Below the pieces are notes generated by a model, which was given only the letters and a program-made list of their open reading frames with translations, searched no databases and had not been told where the DNA came from. The position numbers and the translations under genes are program-made. From Akanthomyces muscarius (lineage: Eukaryota; Ascomycota; Sordariomycetes; Hypocreales; Cordycipitaceae), in contig NW_026611618.1 in the NCBI RefSeq assembly GCF_028009165.1, positions 124,001 to 188,000 of the forward strand: 64,000 nucleotides of DNA, in the 5' to 3' direction. Below are positions 13,212-25,344 of the stretch, in pieces. Positions within the stretch are counted from its first letter, which is position 1; each line of letters begins with the position of its first letter.

Positions 13212-15616
13212 TGCAGATAGCGGAGTTGTAGAGACAACCTATATCAATTGACGGTCGTACAGTTGCCTTCAATACTCAACAGAATGCCCCAGTCTGGTGG
13301 GCAGCATGATTCTATATACTCCGACTCGACAGCAGAAGAAACCCGGTTTAATGCATCTACGGATGGGCTGATGGGTACATGGATTGCTGTGTGCGCCCGC
13401 AATGACTCTGTTGAGAGGGGATTCCAAATGACCCTGCAGCATCGGCATCCCACACAGCACCCTGCAGACCAAAACATGACTCCACCAACCTAGAAAGGTG
13501 GTCGTGTACAGAGCTGCATGTGCGCGATATCACACTTTCAGGGCGCTAAAGCCAGAAATAGCAGCCATCTCCGTAGCCAAGGATGTGAAATTCAGCGGCA
13601 GTCACTACTGCTTATCGTGCATGGGGCAATGGGAGCCTCTGGCGGGCAAACACCCTAAAACAAGTCAGTGTCCGGCTCAATGTTAACATAATTTTCTTCT
13701 TCGAAAAGCTGCGTCCTGGTTCCGTGCGGCAGCTCCCAACGGCCCCTCTGCGGGCGTGGCTGGTAAGATCCCCACTGCTGGATCTGGAATCAGGCAGAAG
13801 AATAAAATCCCCATCCAGAGGCTGCCACAGGGCCAGGTCAAGGAGGGGAACTGCTTGTTAATGAGAGCATCACCATTATTCCAAGGCGTGTCAAACGCTG
13901 CTCCTGTATTCGTGCATGTAAACTTCGTGCGAGTTCACAAGGGAACTGTGATCAACCAAGACTATCACAACGGATATCACACTTGTGCTCTGTGCCTGTA
14001 GCATTGCTGTGGATCGGTGTGCTTGGCCACCGTCCAGCGAGGTACTTCATACATTTACCAGTAATGCTCGGCCATCGGCCGCAACGGTGCTCTGGGCGAG
14101 GAAGAGTAGCCACAACAGAACGACAGAAATTAACCTCCCGTGCAGGAGGGATCAGGTCCCGTTGACGCCACCGACCCGCTGATTAATCTAGGCTGTAGCC
14201 ATATGGGACGCACGTTATTGGCTACTGCATAAAAAATGCAAAGACTAGAATAGACTATGCGTTTAGACCCTTGATTCCCCAGAAGCCGTACGGAACACGG
14301 CTGGAATTGATTCCTCAAATCAGCACTACGCGATTGTAAGCGAGACTCGGGAAAACGGCACACTCACGTCGACAGGACATATATACGAGTGTAGAAATGA
14401 TTCCACACCTGGGTGCTGATGAATATTGGTTCTACAGGATAGGGTAGGTGGTGTGGCGAATTGTTGCTTTTCTTGGTCACATTTTGCAGGCCTCACACAA
14501 TGTCACAGACCGTGTATGCGATACTTGAATAATGTCACCTGGTCGCCCTGGCCAACCAAATACCCTGCGGTTCTCTTGGCGACACAGCGAGTCCTACCCG
14601 TAATAAAGCCTCTGCCACTGCGCTCTCCCAACCAATGTTCTTGTGCCGTGCATCTTGGCATTGAATACGGACCTAGTGAAGCGCAATCAGTTCCTTCGCA
14701 TGCGAGCGTTGCGCACTCGTTCTTATACTAGCAACGAGATTGGAGTCGCTGTCGTAAACGGCGTCCTCGATTGGTTGAATCGGATGGCAAGACGGGTGGC
14801 GCAGAAATAGAGTGATGCACGCTGCAATCATCACACCACTTCCGCGGCTGAGGCCGGCGCATGTGGAGCCATTAGTCCGTCACACAGGCGGTTCGCCATC
14901 CCATTGGCAGTCACTCAATACCCTGTGGTAGATTAGAACACCATCAGAAAATCAGAAAATCAGTCGACTGATGTAAAAGGCTCTTTGAGACAGGGGCGGG
15001 GCAATTGTAGAAGGGCTCGGCAGGCGCCCTAAATGGCGCGGACACCGGCATGCATAGACTCTGTGGGCACCGCCATTAATCAAGTGGCACTAGAATTGAG
15101 GCTAAAAAAGAATCGACCGCGTGCATGCTATCCTTAGCTGATAGGGTGTTTGACTTGCATGAAACACGTGGAGTTAAAGACCACATATTTTTGTTATCTG
15201 CTGTCAGTTTTTGCATAGATCAGCACTACCCTTGCTCTTAAAGCCAGGAGGCTAAGAATCGAACTAAAATTTCAGCAGGCTCTAGCGAATACGTCATAAG
15301 TATGTTTCTCGTCGCATGATGGGCTTGTGGGGGCGGTGCCTTCGTGCTTCGACAGAGCTGGAGGAAGTACGAATAGAAATAGTGAAGACTCTCGGACACT
15401 ACGTGCAGATATCAAGACATGACAATTTGTGATAGCTGATTCCGTTGGATGTATGATAAGTGGCTCGGTCAACACCGCTCTCACTTGCGACATTTATGGG
15501 AAAGACGAAGAATAATAGGATCAGCTCACAGAAGGGATGCCAATCGGTGGTCAACACTGCAGTTGCTTTTTGTCACAATACATCGACAAACTATATGATC
15601 TGTTTGAGTCTCTGAT
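13212..15616. other. Long intergenic region, no gene seen
   Basis: About 2.4 kb between the start of katG2 and the 3' end of the Zn2Cys6 gene. It holds short open frames only, plus a short direct repeat of AATCAGAA near 14945. It probably carries the katG2 promoter. Confidence 0.45.
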
Positions 15617-17491
15617 TTATTTGGCTGACGTTATCTCCATGACATACTCGCCCAATTTGAACCCTTTTTTTGCTGTGAGCTTCGAAAGTACCCAGCGGAG
15701 CCATTGTAAAACATCGGGATAGTTTTGCAGGTGGTGAGAGGCCACGCGAAGCGGAAACATCAGGACCAGCGTGCCCAGGCTATCGGTGTCGCCTTGTACC
15801 AAATATTGCACGGTGCGGCAAATTTCCAGAGCAAAGTCATTGGTGTTTCCTCGCCCCGGAGGGAGAAGCGCATTTGGGAATGGACCCGACTTGTTGCCGC
15901 TGGTAGCCCCCAGTACGGTGTCAGGCGATAGTCCAACGTCATCTGTGAGCTCCCACAACAGGAGCCGTATCACATTGAAGTATATTGCGTCAGTGGCGCG
16001 ATCGAAATTGGAGAAGTGAAGCACGGTCGCAAATGGCAGGGGATTGGACTCGCCCGCCGCATCCTTCAAAGCTGGCGTCACTGGGACTTCCCAGCAGACA
16101 TTCGGATATTCATCCTCCCAGCTCCAGCGAAGAAAATCTGTTTCCATGTATGCGTTGACGATTTTGTTACGCAGCAGTCTGAGGTCCTGCTTTTGCTCCG
16201 CGTGGTTCGAAGATGAAAGTGCCGTTAATCGTCTAGCATCTTCCATGAAGCCAGGAATGTCGCAAAAGATGTCCTGCAGTAGGATAGTGACGGGTTTCGG
16301 AAGGGGTTCCAACTCCGCCCATGGCACCACTTTCCAATCGTGTCTTTCCAGAAACGTGCGTTTCTTGGTCGCAATAGCGGCAGTAGCCTATGCCATGTTA
16401 ATCAGAAGTCGCGTAGCGAAAGGAGAATCACAGACAATAAAGAGTCGGTTGGAGTAGAATAGTCGCCGAGCAGACATTCCCTGGAAAGCATTAGGACCGA
16501 GTGATTCTGTCTATTGGTCAATTTATTAGCATCGCAAATCGTCACCGGTGTTGAAAAGTCCCTTACCAAGGCAGAGAGGCCTCGAGAGTGCTCCAACCAG
16601 CTCATTGGTGTCGACGCCGTCATCATCTCGTAGATGCCAAGAAAGGTAGAACTCCAAAGATTCATGTATGAGCGAGCCCCAATTTCCTCCTTTTCCATAT
16701 TCTGGAGATCACTTTGCAATCGCTTTAGTCCCCGCCCATATAATACGGCCGAATGCTGAATCAGAGCTTCATCGAAATGCATGCGCCCAAAAAGTGCCTC
16801 TGCTACGCTGAGGCCCGAAGTGTAAGCTGTCGACTGACGGTCTCCTGCTAAAAATATGCCCGCAAAAGTAGGCGCATCCGTAGATCCAGGTGTATTGCCC
16901 TCCACGATAGCCTGGAACTTCAAAAGCAGATGAGAAATGACTATGCCGTCACGGAAACCATCCAGCTTCATGATCGGTGGTATACTCGATCTAGTTATCA
17001 AATTGAAAGCTGAAAATCCAGACGACATGTACGAGTTCGATAAGGTTGCCGACGACGTGGCGGCGTACGTTGAGATGGCTTGCGTCTCCTGGGGCTTGGC
17101 GACAACGGAGGAGGAGTGTAAGCCAGTAGATGGTGAGCCCTTACGACTCGCGAAGCCCGGACCTGAATGGACAAATATGCGCGGCTCATCATAACCTAAA
17201 CAATTATGAAAACCATTGCGACAGCGCTCACATATTGGTCGAGCCTCATCTGAGCAGATCTAGTCAGCCTTTGGCCCATGCACAAGTTGAACAGATCTGG
17301 ATCTGCAGTCGCGGAGATGGATACGGGGTAATGCGGCACGGTGGCAAAGAGTGTCATCGTGGTATAAATCTACACATACCGCACTTCACTTTGCGCTTGC
17401 GGCACGTCAAGCACCCCTTGCTGCGTCGACTTCGTCGCGGGGCAGAGTCGAAGCCATCTTCGGTGGTTCCGAATTGGATTATTCCATCCAT
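15617..17491 (-). CDS. Zn2Cys6 transcription factor with fungal TF domain
   Basis: Four exons: 17491-17380, 17249-16567, 16510-16436 and 16387-15617, giving 546 residues. The start was chosen because it puts a complete binuclear zinc cluster in frame: Cys27, 30, 37, 44, 47 and 54 (C-x2-C-x6-C-x6-C-x2-C-x6-C), with the first three Cys in exon 1 and the last three in exon 2. The cluster is preceded by the basic run RRSRRSK. The 130-bp first intron is GTATGT...CAG, and the third is only 48 bp (GTCTGT...CATAG). The region after the cluster is helical and resembles the fungal-specific regulatory region of nuclear receptor-like regulators (GMSARRLFYSNRLFI, RTFLERHDWKVVPW). The DNA target and the pathway are unknown. 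It is divergent from the coiled-coil gene at 18322 and 2.4 kb from katG2. Regulation of either neighbour is possible but unproven. Confidence 0.9.
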
Positions 17492-18321
17492 GTTACCAGA
17501 GCAAGGACTGAAATGTACCCGGACCGTTGGAACGTGGCAGAAAACTGCGAGAAGGCGTGCATGCGATAGAAATGGCCAAGTCAGCCTCCGGTCGGAACAG
17601 TGTTACGGCGATCGGAGGGTGGCCCTACACCTGCCAATGCCTAGGCGGCATGGGCGGGTCGTGTACGCCTCACCTGGAAATACGGCACTTGCCCCTGCTC
17701 TTGATTCGACATTCTGGCGGGTGGGCCGTTGCTGACGCCCTTCCATTGCCACCCGATTGAACCGTAACTACGGATACTGCTCTGTCAACGCTGAGCCTCA
17801 CACGGTCGCCCATCTCGCACTAGACTTCCCAAAGTAGAAAGGCTTCAACCCCGTAAACTTTCAGCACCAGCACCTCCTCTCGCTCCTGTCCGGATAAATA
17901 GCAAGTTTATCCTTCCACGCCTTCTTACTCTCTAGGCCTAGGCGATGATCGGTCACTGGCCAATTAGCGTGGTGCCCAGTATCTGACGTCGGAGGACGCA
18001 ACGGGCGAAAGGGGGTGAGGGCTGATTGTCAATTCTCTAGGCAGCGCCCATCGTGGGAGGCGCGAGTTATGCCCGTTCGCACGGAAATAGCACGCTATTC
18101 CACAATAAGCATGCTGCCGCGAGGTGCTGGTGATGCGTCTGAAAGTGTTGCGCCTATACTCTCAAAGTTGGAAAAGTACTGCGAGCCTCAATGATATAAA
18201 TCTTGTCGCTTTCCTGCTTTATCTCAATTTCTCTTTCTGTCATATATCCCAACCTCACTATCAGGCCGAATCGCACTCTATCTATTGTTGTTACTCGTAC
18301 ACTACCTATTCAGCCTCTAAA
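17492..18321. other. Shared divergent promoter region
   Basis: 830 bp between two start codons pointing away from each other. The open frames crossing it are shadows of the zinc-cluster exons or lack family features. The frame of the next gene stays open to 18124, but that part looks like 5' UTR. Confidence 0.5.
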
Positions 18322-19815
18322 ATGCAAGACCCACGACGCCCCATGCGTAGCGGCTGTGCTACTGATTCTCTGCGACACCGTTTAGAATATTCCGAGCGTT
18401 TTTGCCACACTCAAAATCGAACGGTCCCTCAAAGCCTAGGATCTAATCAACATCGGACGTGTTTTGGCGACAATCGCCATCCTGGGAATCACGGCGATCT
18501 CAGATCCGACTCAGACTTATCGCCTGAGCACGGCCACCAGCCAGCTTACACTGCGCATGCCTCATGCGCCCTACACATGCCAGATCCTGCAGTTTACCAG
18601 AATGTCTACCGGTCGCAATATTCCCAGGATTTCTCCATCCGCGGTAATTCCTACCAGCCGCAGTATCGCAGGGCTTCCACGCCTAACTCAGAGCTGGTCA
18701 CATCTACAGTCGAAAAGTCATACGCTGATGGCCACAAGTCTCACTCTCTGGCTCAAGAAACCCAAGTACGGGCTTGCAGTCCGCCGCCAGCATACAACAG
18801 AGATGCATCCGTCGGCCTGCAGCCTTCGCCTCGCTCGTCGCGTACCTCTAGCTCAGCTGGCCAAAGAGAGACAGACGTGCGTCCAGCGACTTCGACCGGT
18901 CAGCTCGCCGACGGATACAAACTCATCGCTATACCCGCCACCTCTAAAAAGCTTGGCTCTCCATTTCTGAGAGCGTTCCCACCTGCTCTTCAACGCTACG
19001 GCATATCGCGCGATTGCTTCATCCAATTTATCGATCGCCTAAACCGCGCAACAATCGCCAGCCCTCCCATTCAGGTCTTGGGCCTGGCTGGCAACATTGT
19101 CAGCTTTGTGCCCCTGCAGACGGCGCAAGTTGTTGGCGGGGCTGTGAATCTTGCTGCTACGGTATCTACCGTCGTTGTCTCCAAGGGACGCACTGAAATG
19201 CTTCTCAAAGAGGCTAACAGCACTCTATTCCGAGCAGCCGGCCTAAAAGTCCAAGTTGCTAAGCTGGATGTTGTAGCCAAGCTGGGCAACATCCCCATCC
19301 TTAATACCGAGGGAAAAGTGGACAAAAAGTCAACTATATTGCTGCCTCTTGGGGAGGACCAGGAGCTTCACACCGTAAACGCCCAGGAGCGTCGCGTGCA
19401 AGCTCTCTCTCCCTGGCTGTCAGCCCTGGATGTGGAGTCGCTTCCCGAACTCGACCAGTCCACCAACTTGTTGGGCAAAATGCACGCCAAGGTCAGCGAG
19501 CGCCAACGCCGAAAGGAGGAGAAGAAGATGATCAAAGATCGCCAGAAGATGCAAAAAGGCTATGTCCAGGACATGACCAAGGAAGACGAAGAGTACGAGG
19601 AGAAAATGGAAAAATACGCTGCCAAAGAGAATAAGATTCAAGAAAAGGGGGGCAGGCATATGGTGAAACAGTTACGAGAGCTGGAGAAGAAGCGTGGAGA
19701 GCTGAATAAGGAGCATGACAAGGAGGTTCGCAAAATCGAAAAGGATCGCCGCAAGGACGATAAAGAAGAGGAGAGCATGAGAAAGATTTTGTTTCTTGTC
19801 ATTCAAAAGATATAG
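18322..19815 (+). CDS. Conserved fungal protein with hydrophobic core and coiled-coil tail
   Basis: A 497-residue intronless frame. I take the ATG at 18322 (context CTCTAAAATGC, start MQDPRRPMRSG) rather than the upstream in-frame ATG at 18124, because the extra 66 residues are atypical. Residues 1-200 are low-complexity and polar. A conserved block follows (FLRAFPPALQRYGISR, FIDRLN, QVLGLAGNIVSFVPLQTAQ, SKGRTEMLLKEAN), with small-residue hydrophobic stretches that could associate with membrane. The last 140 residues are very rich in Lys and Glu and should form a long charged coiled coil. I recognise this arrangement from uncharacterised proteins of many filamentous ascomycetes, but no function can be assigned. 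Confidence 0.82.
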   Translation: MQDPRRPMRSGCATDSLRHRLEYSERFCHTQNRTVPQSLGSNQHRTCFGDNRHPGNHGDLRSDSDLSPEHGHQPAYTAHASCALHMPDPAVYQNVYRSQYSQDFSIRGNSYQPQYRRASTPNSELVTSTVEKSYADGHKSHSLAQETQVRACSPPPAYNRDASVGLQPSPRSSRTSSSAGQRETDVRPATSTGQLADGYKLIAIPATSKKLGSPFLRAFPPALQRYGISRDCFIQFIDRLNRATIASPPIQVLGLAGNIVSFVPLQTAQVVGGAVNLAATVSTVVVSKGRTEMLLKEANSTLFRAAGLKVQVAKLDVVAKLGNIPILNTEGKVDKKSTILLPLGEDQELHTVNAQERRVQALSPWLSALDVESLPELDQSTNLLGKMHAKVSERQRRKEEKKMIKDRQKMQKGYVQDMTKEDEEYEEKMEKYAAKENKIQEKGGRHMVKQLRELEKKRGELNKEHDKEVRKIEKDRRKDDKEEESMRKILFLVIQKI

Positions 19816-22800
19816 GGATGTGGCGCAGTACCTGGCATGTTTGAGCATACTCGCAGCTACTTCGTTCATGTTGGTAGGTTGTCCAAGCTAATCAGTAGAA
19901 TATCTTCAAATAAAGTCACCTTGTTAGTCCCTACAGGAGTCTTCATTAGTTCGTTATAGCACATGTTACCTTCCTGGTTATTAGCCCACTTACCTGCTTT
20001 ATTCTCGGTCTGGAAGTCCCCGCTGTGCCGCTGTTGGAAGGCCCTGTTTCGTTGGCTTCGGCGAGGGCTCATGCAACCATTTCCGATTGCCGTAGCGCTA
20101 GTCTATAGCGGCACGATGTCCACTAAACTAGATGTCCTCCAGCGCCCCAAGCCCTGCTCAACTAGGTGCGGAGGGTGTTCGTACGTCCAAGGCTCAGCTC
20201 AGGTGGGAGCTGCTATGGTAGCCGCAGGTAAAACGTTAAACTAGAGCACTTGACCTGATAACTATTTGCGCCGTTTTCGAATGATCTTAGCATTTTGTTT
20301 CATTTTTTTTTTTAGATCGTTCCAGCTTACTCTCCAGCTCGCAAATTATGTCTGAGGTTTGACGGTTTGCCCAATGGCTGGGCCAAGGCGCACAACAGCC
20401 TTGTAGCTCTTGTTGTAAGTAAATAAGCTTGAGGTTACTTTCGGTCGCTGGAATATACTACAAAAACGTAATACTAAAAAGAGAGCTCTGAGCTAATGGC
20501 ATTCGCCCAATCTGCGAGTGCGAAAAGAAGCTGCGGTCAGTACATGCTACGGACATACTCGAGAAAACAAGTTTCTTCTTCAGCATGAAACTCGGACGTA
20601 GTAAAGGTGAATTACGCTGTGTCAGTGCTGCTTACCTACGACAAAAAAATCGTCACGGCAATGATTGCCACTTTGTTCATTATTCCTTGTTCTACGACCT
20701 TCGAGCAGGGCTGGTGCGATTTGCTGTATAATTATACACCCGGTGTAGGCAATGCTGCGGCTCAATACCACCTTTTTGCGATCCATGTCTGTTCGCAGAG
20801 AAGAAATTATATAGTATATGACTTCTGAATCTAAGGGAAACTGGTCTCCACAGATTGGTAATTTATTATAACACCAACAGGCTGGCTTCCATTTCTCGGC
20901 CAACAGCTATCTGCATCAGCGAGATGTCGTTTGAATACTTGGGGTAAAGATATTAAAACGAGATTGGGCCATTTCCTCCTAGATTGGACGTATCGACAAT
21001 TGCCTGCCAATTCTGCATTGGTGTAGTCGTGGGCTTGAAGATGGCTAAGTTCCTCGAAGAGTCGGGGCTGTGCATATTTGGAAATACTATATCCATCCGC
21101 CTGAATCGCATATCTGCCGGTCGTTGATGATCAAAATTACCTGTTATTTACTTTGCATATGCAGAACACTCTGTTCTATCTGCTTACGGGGTGAATGGTC
21201 AGGCCGGGTCTAGAGCCTCTGTTGCGACTCTCGAACAACCCAGTCGACCGCGATTCATAACAGTCGGTTATTTTGACAACTTGCAGTATTCTCGCCCCTA
21301 ATCCAGCGTCTGACGCTGATTGGCCTTATAGTGAAGATTCTACGAGCTTCACAAGTTGCTAACGCATGATCAACTTCGAAAGTTCCGTTGAAGTGTCGGC
21401 GGTAGTAGAGGAAGTTCAAAAAAAAAAAGATTGGCATAGAAGGCGGTCCAAATCATCTAGCCGGAAACATAGAGATCAATGCTGAGTGAATTTACTCCTT
21501 CGACTACAATCGTTTTCTTTAGAGGCTTGATTCTGTATCTCGGCGTGCCTCCACGAAGAAGCCCGGTTTGTCATCTCTTGGGGAAGCCTGTCCCGCATGT
21601 CATAGCCCGGCGAGATAAAGAGCTGTTGATGCCAGGGTTTTACCTTAAATAATACTTGACGATAAAATAATTGAGCACGCTTCGGCTGTGGCCGGCAATA
21701 ATGGGACATCTTTCACGGCTTGAAATGGCTGAAATATCGCAGTGGTACACTAAACCAGTCCAAATCGGTAACGAGAGCGAATTACCCGACTTTGCGAGAC
21801 CAAAACACCCGATTTTAGACTAAAATCTTATAGCTCTGAAATCTATGAATAATGACGTCGTAGTGTATTTTCTCTTATTTGTTTCCTTTGTGCATATTCC
21901 CGTTGTTCCACATGCCGAGCGCCCCATAGATTATGACACAGCACCCACGCCCATCAAGGTGAACTTGGGCAACAAGACAGACTTCTTAGTGCCCGGCTGC
22001 TGTCGAATAGTAAAGTTGTAGTAAGAAAGTGACAGAGAATTGATATGTGATACATCTGCTCCGTAGAGTTCGATTCATTGATCCTTGAGGATCGACACAA
22101 CTTCGCTCATTTTGGAAGTCGAGGGAACCGACTAGTACCAGTAAGGGCTCTCACCCCTCCTACACTGGCCTTCAACTCCCTGTCAAGTGGATAGAAACAA
22201 CCTTCCTGTTTAGTCTATCATAAAGCGCAGATCTGGTTACGCAAATACGTTCCGTAACAATAACGTGTTTGACTGCCTTTAGAGGTTTCATTGGACATGC
22301 CCGTCTTGAAACAGCAAAGGCCGAAGTTCCGAAGCGTGACTAATGCTAGTCCAGAACAGGAAGCTCACCTTTGTCAACTAGTGCGATGTGCTGACTTCGA
22401 CGTCGATTTGTAAACCAATTGGTCCGGTAACCTTCTGGGAAACAATCGCCAAGATTGTAAAGTGTCCCAGTGTCTCGCTATCCGTGATTATGGAGTATGG
22501 AGTATGTTGCTTGGCGCGCGAAACGCGGCGCTTGTCGCCCTTGAATGTTCCCATGTGACTCAATAAACATTACCTTTGGCAGGCACATACACCAGCTAGT
22601 ACTTCTCGCAGGCGCTGGTTTCGACGGGGATTCCCGCCTGTAAAAGCATGAGGATTTCTATACATGAATACCGGCATTTTCGATCGAAAAAGTGCAGCGC
22701 AGACCTCAGATGATCGGCGGATGACGGTTTGCCCCAAGTCTAGCGCCGCAGCAGATTCGGGATTCTGGTTCGGGACGCCCCTGTTCAGTCCAGACGGATT

Positions 22801-23104
22801 TGCTAGCAGATGGGAAATTGGCGATGCTTCCGGGGGCGTGTTGGCCAGTGACAGGGTTGGAGAGCCGAAGCATTATCGTGCCCAGGCGGGAAAGCCTTTA
22901 CGTAAGTATCTCGTCAACAGCCATGACCAAGTTCGTATGAGTGTTTACCGATCTGTGATGTGCACAAGCTAGGCTGTGCTGAGAGGGAGACAAAATCTGA
23001 CGTGCGGGATCGGCCATCCAAGCCAAATGCTCAACAGGTCATGTTGGCTTTACGTGTTGAATTTACGTCTCTTCCTTAAGGGGGGATCTCAGGATGCCTG
23101 CGCT
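19816..23104. other. Gene-poor intergenic region
   Basis: About 3.3 kb with only short open frames, a T-run near 20305-20322 and an A-run near 21420. No domain, splice pattern or RNA gene could be supported. Confidence 0.4.
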
Positions 23105-23111
23105 TATAAAA
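23105..23111 (+). promoter_or_regulatory. TATA box of the sedolisin gene
   Basis: TATAAAA lies 72 bp before the ATG at 23183, in a region otherwise free of such runs. The position is typical for a strongly regulated fungal secreted-enzyme gene. Confidence 0.55.
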
Positions 23112-23182
23112 GAGACGGCTTCATCCGTCCTAGAATAGCACTTTCCGGTCACGCCAGACTTGACAACCTTTCTTCCCCCATC

Positions 23183-25001
23183 ATGGTCAGCTTTTCCAAC
23201 ATCTGCATGGCTTTTGCCGCTGCCGCCGGAACTCGTGCAGTTCCCGCAACTGCCAACCACGGACCCCTTACTCTCTTCACCGAGCTGAAGCAGCAGCCTT
23301 CCATGTGGAAGTCGGAAGGTGCTGCGGACAAGGGCGTGATGATCACGGCTCAAATCGGTCTCAAGCAGAGCAATATTCCTGGCCTCCAGGCAAAGCTCCT
23401 CGACGTTTCCAACCCCGAAAGCCCCAACTACGGCAAGTGGCTTTCGCAGGAGGAAATCGCTGCTTTCACAGCTCCTGCGGCCGGCAATGTCGAGGCTGTC
23501 AAGGCTTGGCTCGCTGCCAATGACATCATGGAGACGACTCAGCCTACCAACGAGTAAGCAGCTGGTCTGCTAAAAAGATTCTGGCTAACGCTTCATAGCT
23601 GGATTGAATTCACCGTTCCTATTCACCAGATGGAGACGCTTCTTGACGCCGACTACCAGTGGTTCGCCCACATTACCTCTGATATCAAGGTCCCTCGCAC
23701 TACCAAGTATTCCATCCCTCAGGGCCTCCACTCCGTGATTGACATGATCACGCCTACCACCGCTTTCTACAACAACATGGGAGCACATGCCCAAGAGATC
23801 CAGATGAGCGCCAACACCATCCACAGTCGCGCCAGCGGCTGCAAGGGCGACGGTTCAATCCAACCAAGCTGCATCAACTCAATCTACAATATAGACTACA
23901 CCAGCAATGGCAGTCAACTCGTCGGCACCACTGGCCTCCTTGGTATTGGTGCCAACCATCAAGACTATGCTTCCTTTGGCCAGGCCTACGTTCCCGGCCT
24001 GAAAGATTTCCAAGACGTGACTGTCGGAAATGGCCCCAACAGCGGCAATGGTAGCGCTCTTGAAGGCAACCTCGACACCCAGCACATGGGCGGTATCAGC
24101 CACCCCAACCCTAGCGTTTATATTTCCGCTGGTCCGATTGGTGGAGATGCCAAGTCGTTCAACGATGCCATCAGCAACATTGCCAGCTACCTCAGCTCCA
24201 CCTCGAATCCTCCCTCCGTCGTGTCTACCTCCTGTAAGTCTGCACCTGCAACAGTCCCTTACTCGCGCAGCACTGACATTTATTATAGATGGCGGCGAGG
24301 AGCAACTCCAAGACGCAAGTTACATGGACCGCCTCTGTAACGAGTTCATGAAGATTGGCTCCCGCGGAATCACGCTGACTGTCTCGTCTGGTGACCACGG
24401 CGTTGGTGGCAACGGCGAAAGCAGCTGCAACCAGGGCTTCTACGCTGTCTGGCCCGCTTCCTGCCCCTGGGTCACTGCTGTCGGTGGTACCCAGTTCAAT
24501 GGCAACTCAGAAGAGGTTGCCAACTTTCAGCGACTGAACAAGAATGTAGAGTCGCCCGGCGGTGGCTACTCATGGCACTTTAGCGCCCCCGACTACAACA
24601 AGGACGCCACATCCGCATTTGCGACAGCTATTCAGAGCCAGGGTTACAAAGGCTACTTCAACGCGAACGGTCGTGGCTATCCTGACATCTCTCTTGTCAG
24701 TGTTGGCTACTCCACCTATGTGGACGGCAAGGTGCTAGGTGCTCTGGGTACTTCGGCTTCTTCCCCCGCTATTGGGGCCCTCGTGGGTGTCTTGAATGAC
24801 TACCGCCAATCTAAGGGCCAGTCTACTCTTGGCTTCATCAACCCTCTCCTTTACTCTTCCAATGCTTCGGCTGCCATACGCGATGTTACGTCGGGTAACA
24901 ACTTTGGTTGCGGAACGAAGGGTTATTACGCCAGTAGCGGCTGGGATGCGGCGTCTGGCTTAGGAACGCTGGACTTTGGTAAGCTTCGCGCTGTCATCTA
25001 G
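23183..25001 (+). CDS. Secreted sedolisin-family serine protease (S53, tripeptidyl-peptidase type)
   Basis: Three exons: 23183-23553, 23599-24233 and 24289-25001, with introns of 45 and 55 bp, giving 572 residues. The start is the first ATG with a signal peptide (MVSFSNICMAFAAAAG). A pro-domain follows, with the typical ...SPNYGKWLSQEEI. The mature domain shows the sedolisin catalytic set: Glu279 and Asp283 in LEGNLDT, the oxyanion Asp371 in VSSGDHG, and the nucleophile Ser491 in GTSASSP. The C-terminal calcium site is visible (IRDVTSGNN and GWDAASGLGT). These enzymes work at acid pH outside the cell and remove tripeptides or act as endopeptidases; which of the two applies here is unknown. 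A TATA box lies 72 bp upstream. The gene is convergent with the dioxygenase gene. Confidence 0.95.
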
Positions 25002-25344
25002 ATGGCGTAAGAGCTGGCTCACTGGGAAGAGTTTGCATGCGAGGAGAATGAAGGGCTGGAATGCTATGAAAATACCGATATAGTAGCTCAAATCTCATAA
25101 TACGACCTATTAAGAACCTTCGTTGTGGAGAACTCGTCGCCTTTGGCATTGCAGTGTCGGTAGAGTCATGCTGTCGTAAAATGCAATAGCCACGATGCTG
25201 AGCGAGAAGGCGCATAACATAGTGCCAAGTGATGTTAGACTATCCTAACAAACTAGCGAATGGACATTTTTAAGCCTGTCTCAGCCAAGGGCTTCCGCTC
25301 TCAGCGCAAGAGTGATAGCCGTGGTATTTGCACCCCTATCTGCC
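25002..25344. other. Convergent 3' intergenic region
   Basis: 343 bp between two stop codons. No gene is seen. Confidence 0.5.

Noticed and set aside
17130..17735. 201-codon plus-strand open frame
   Set aside because: It overlaps the zinc-cluster exons on the other strand, which have exact cysteine spacing and splice sites; this frame has no domain.
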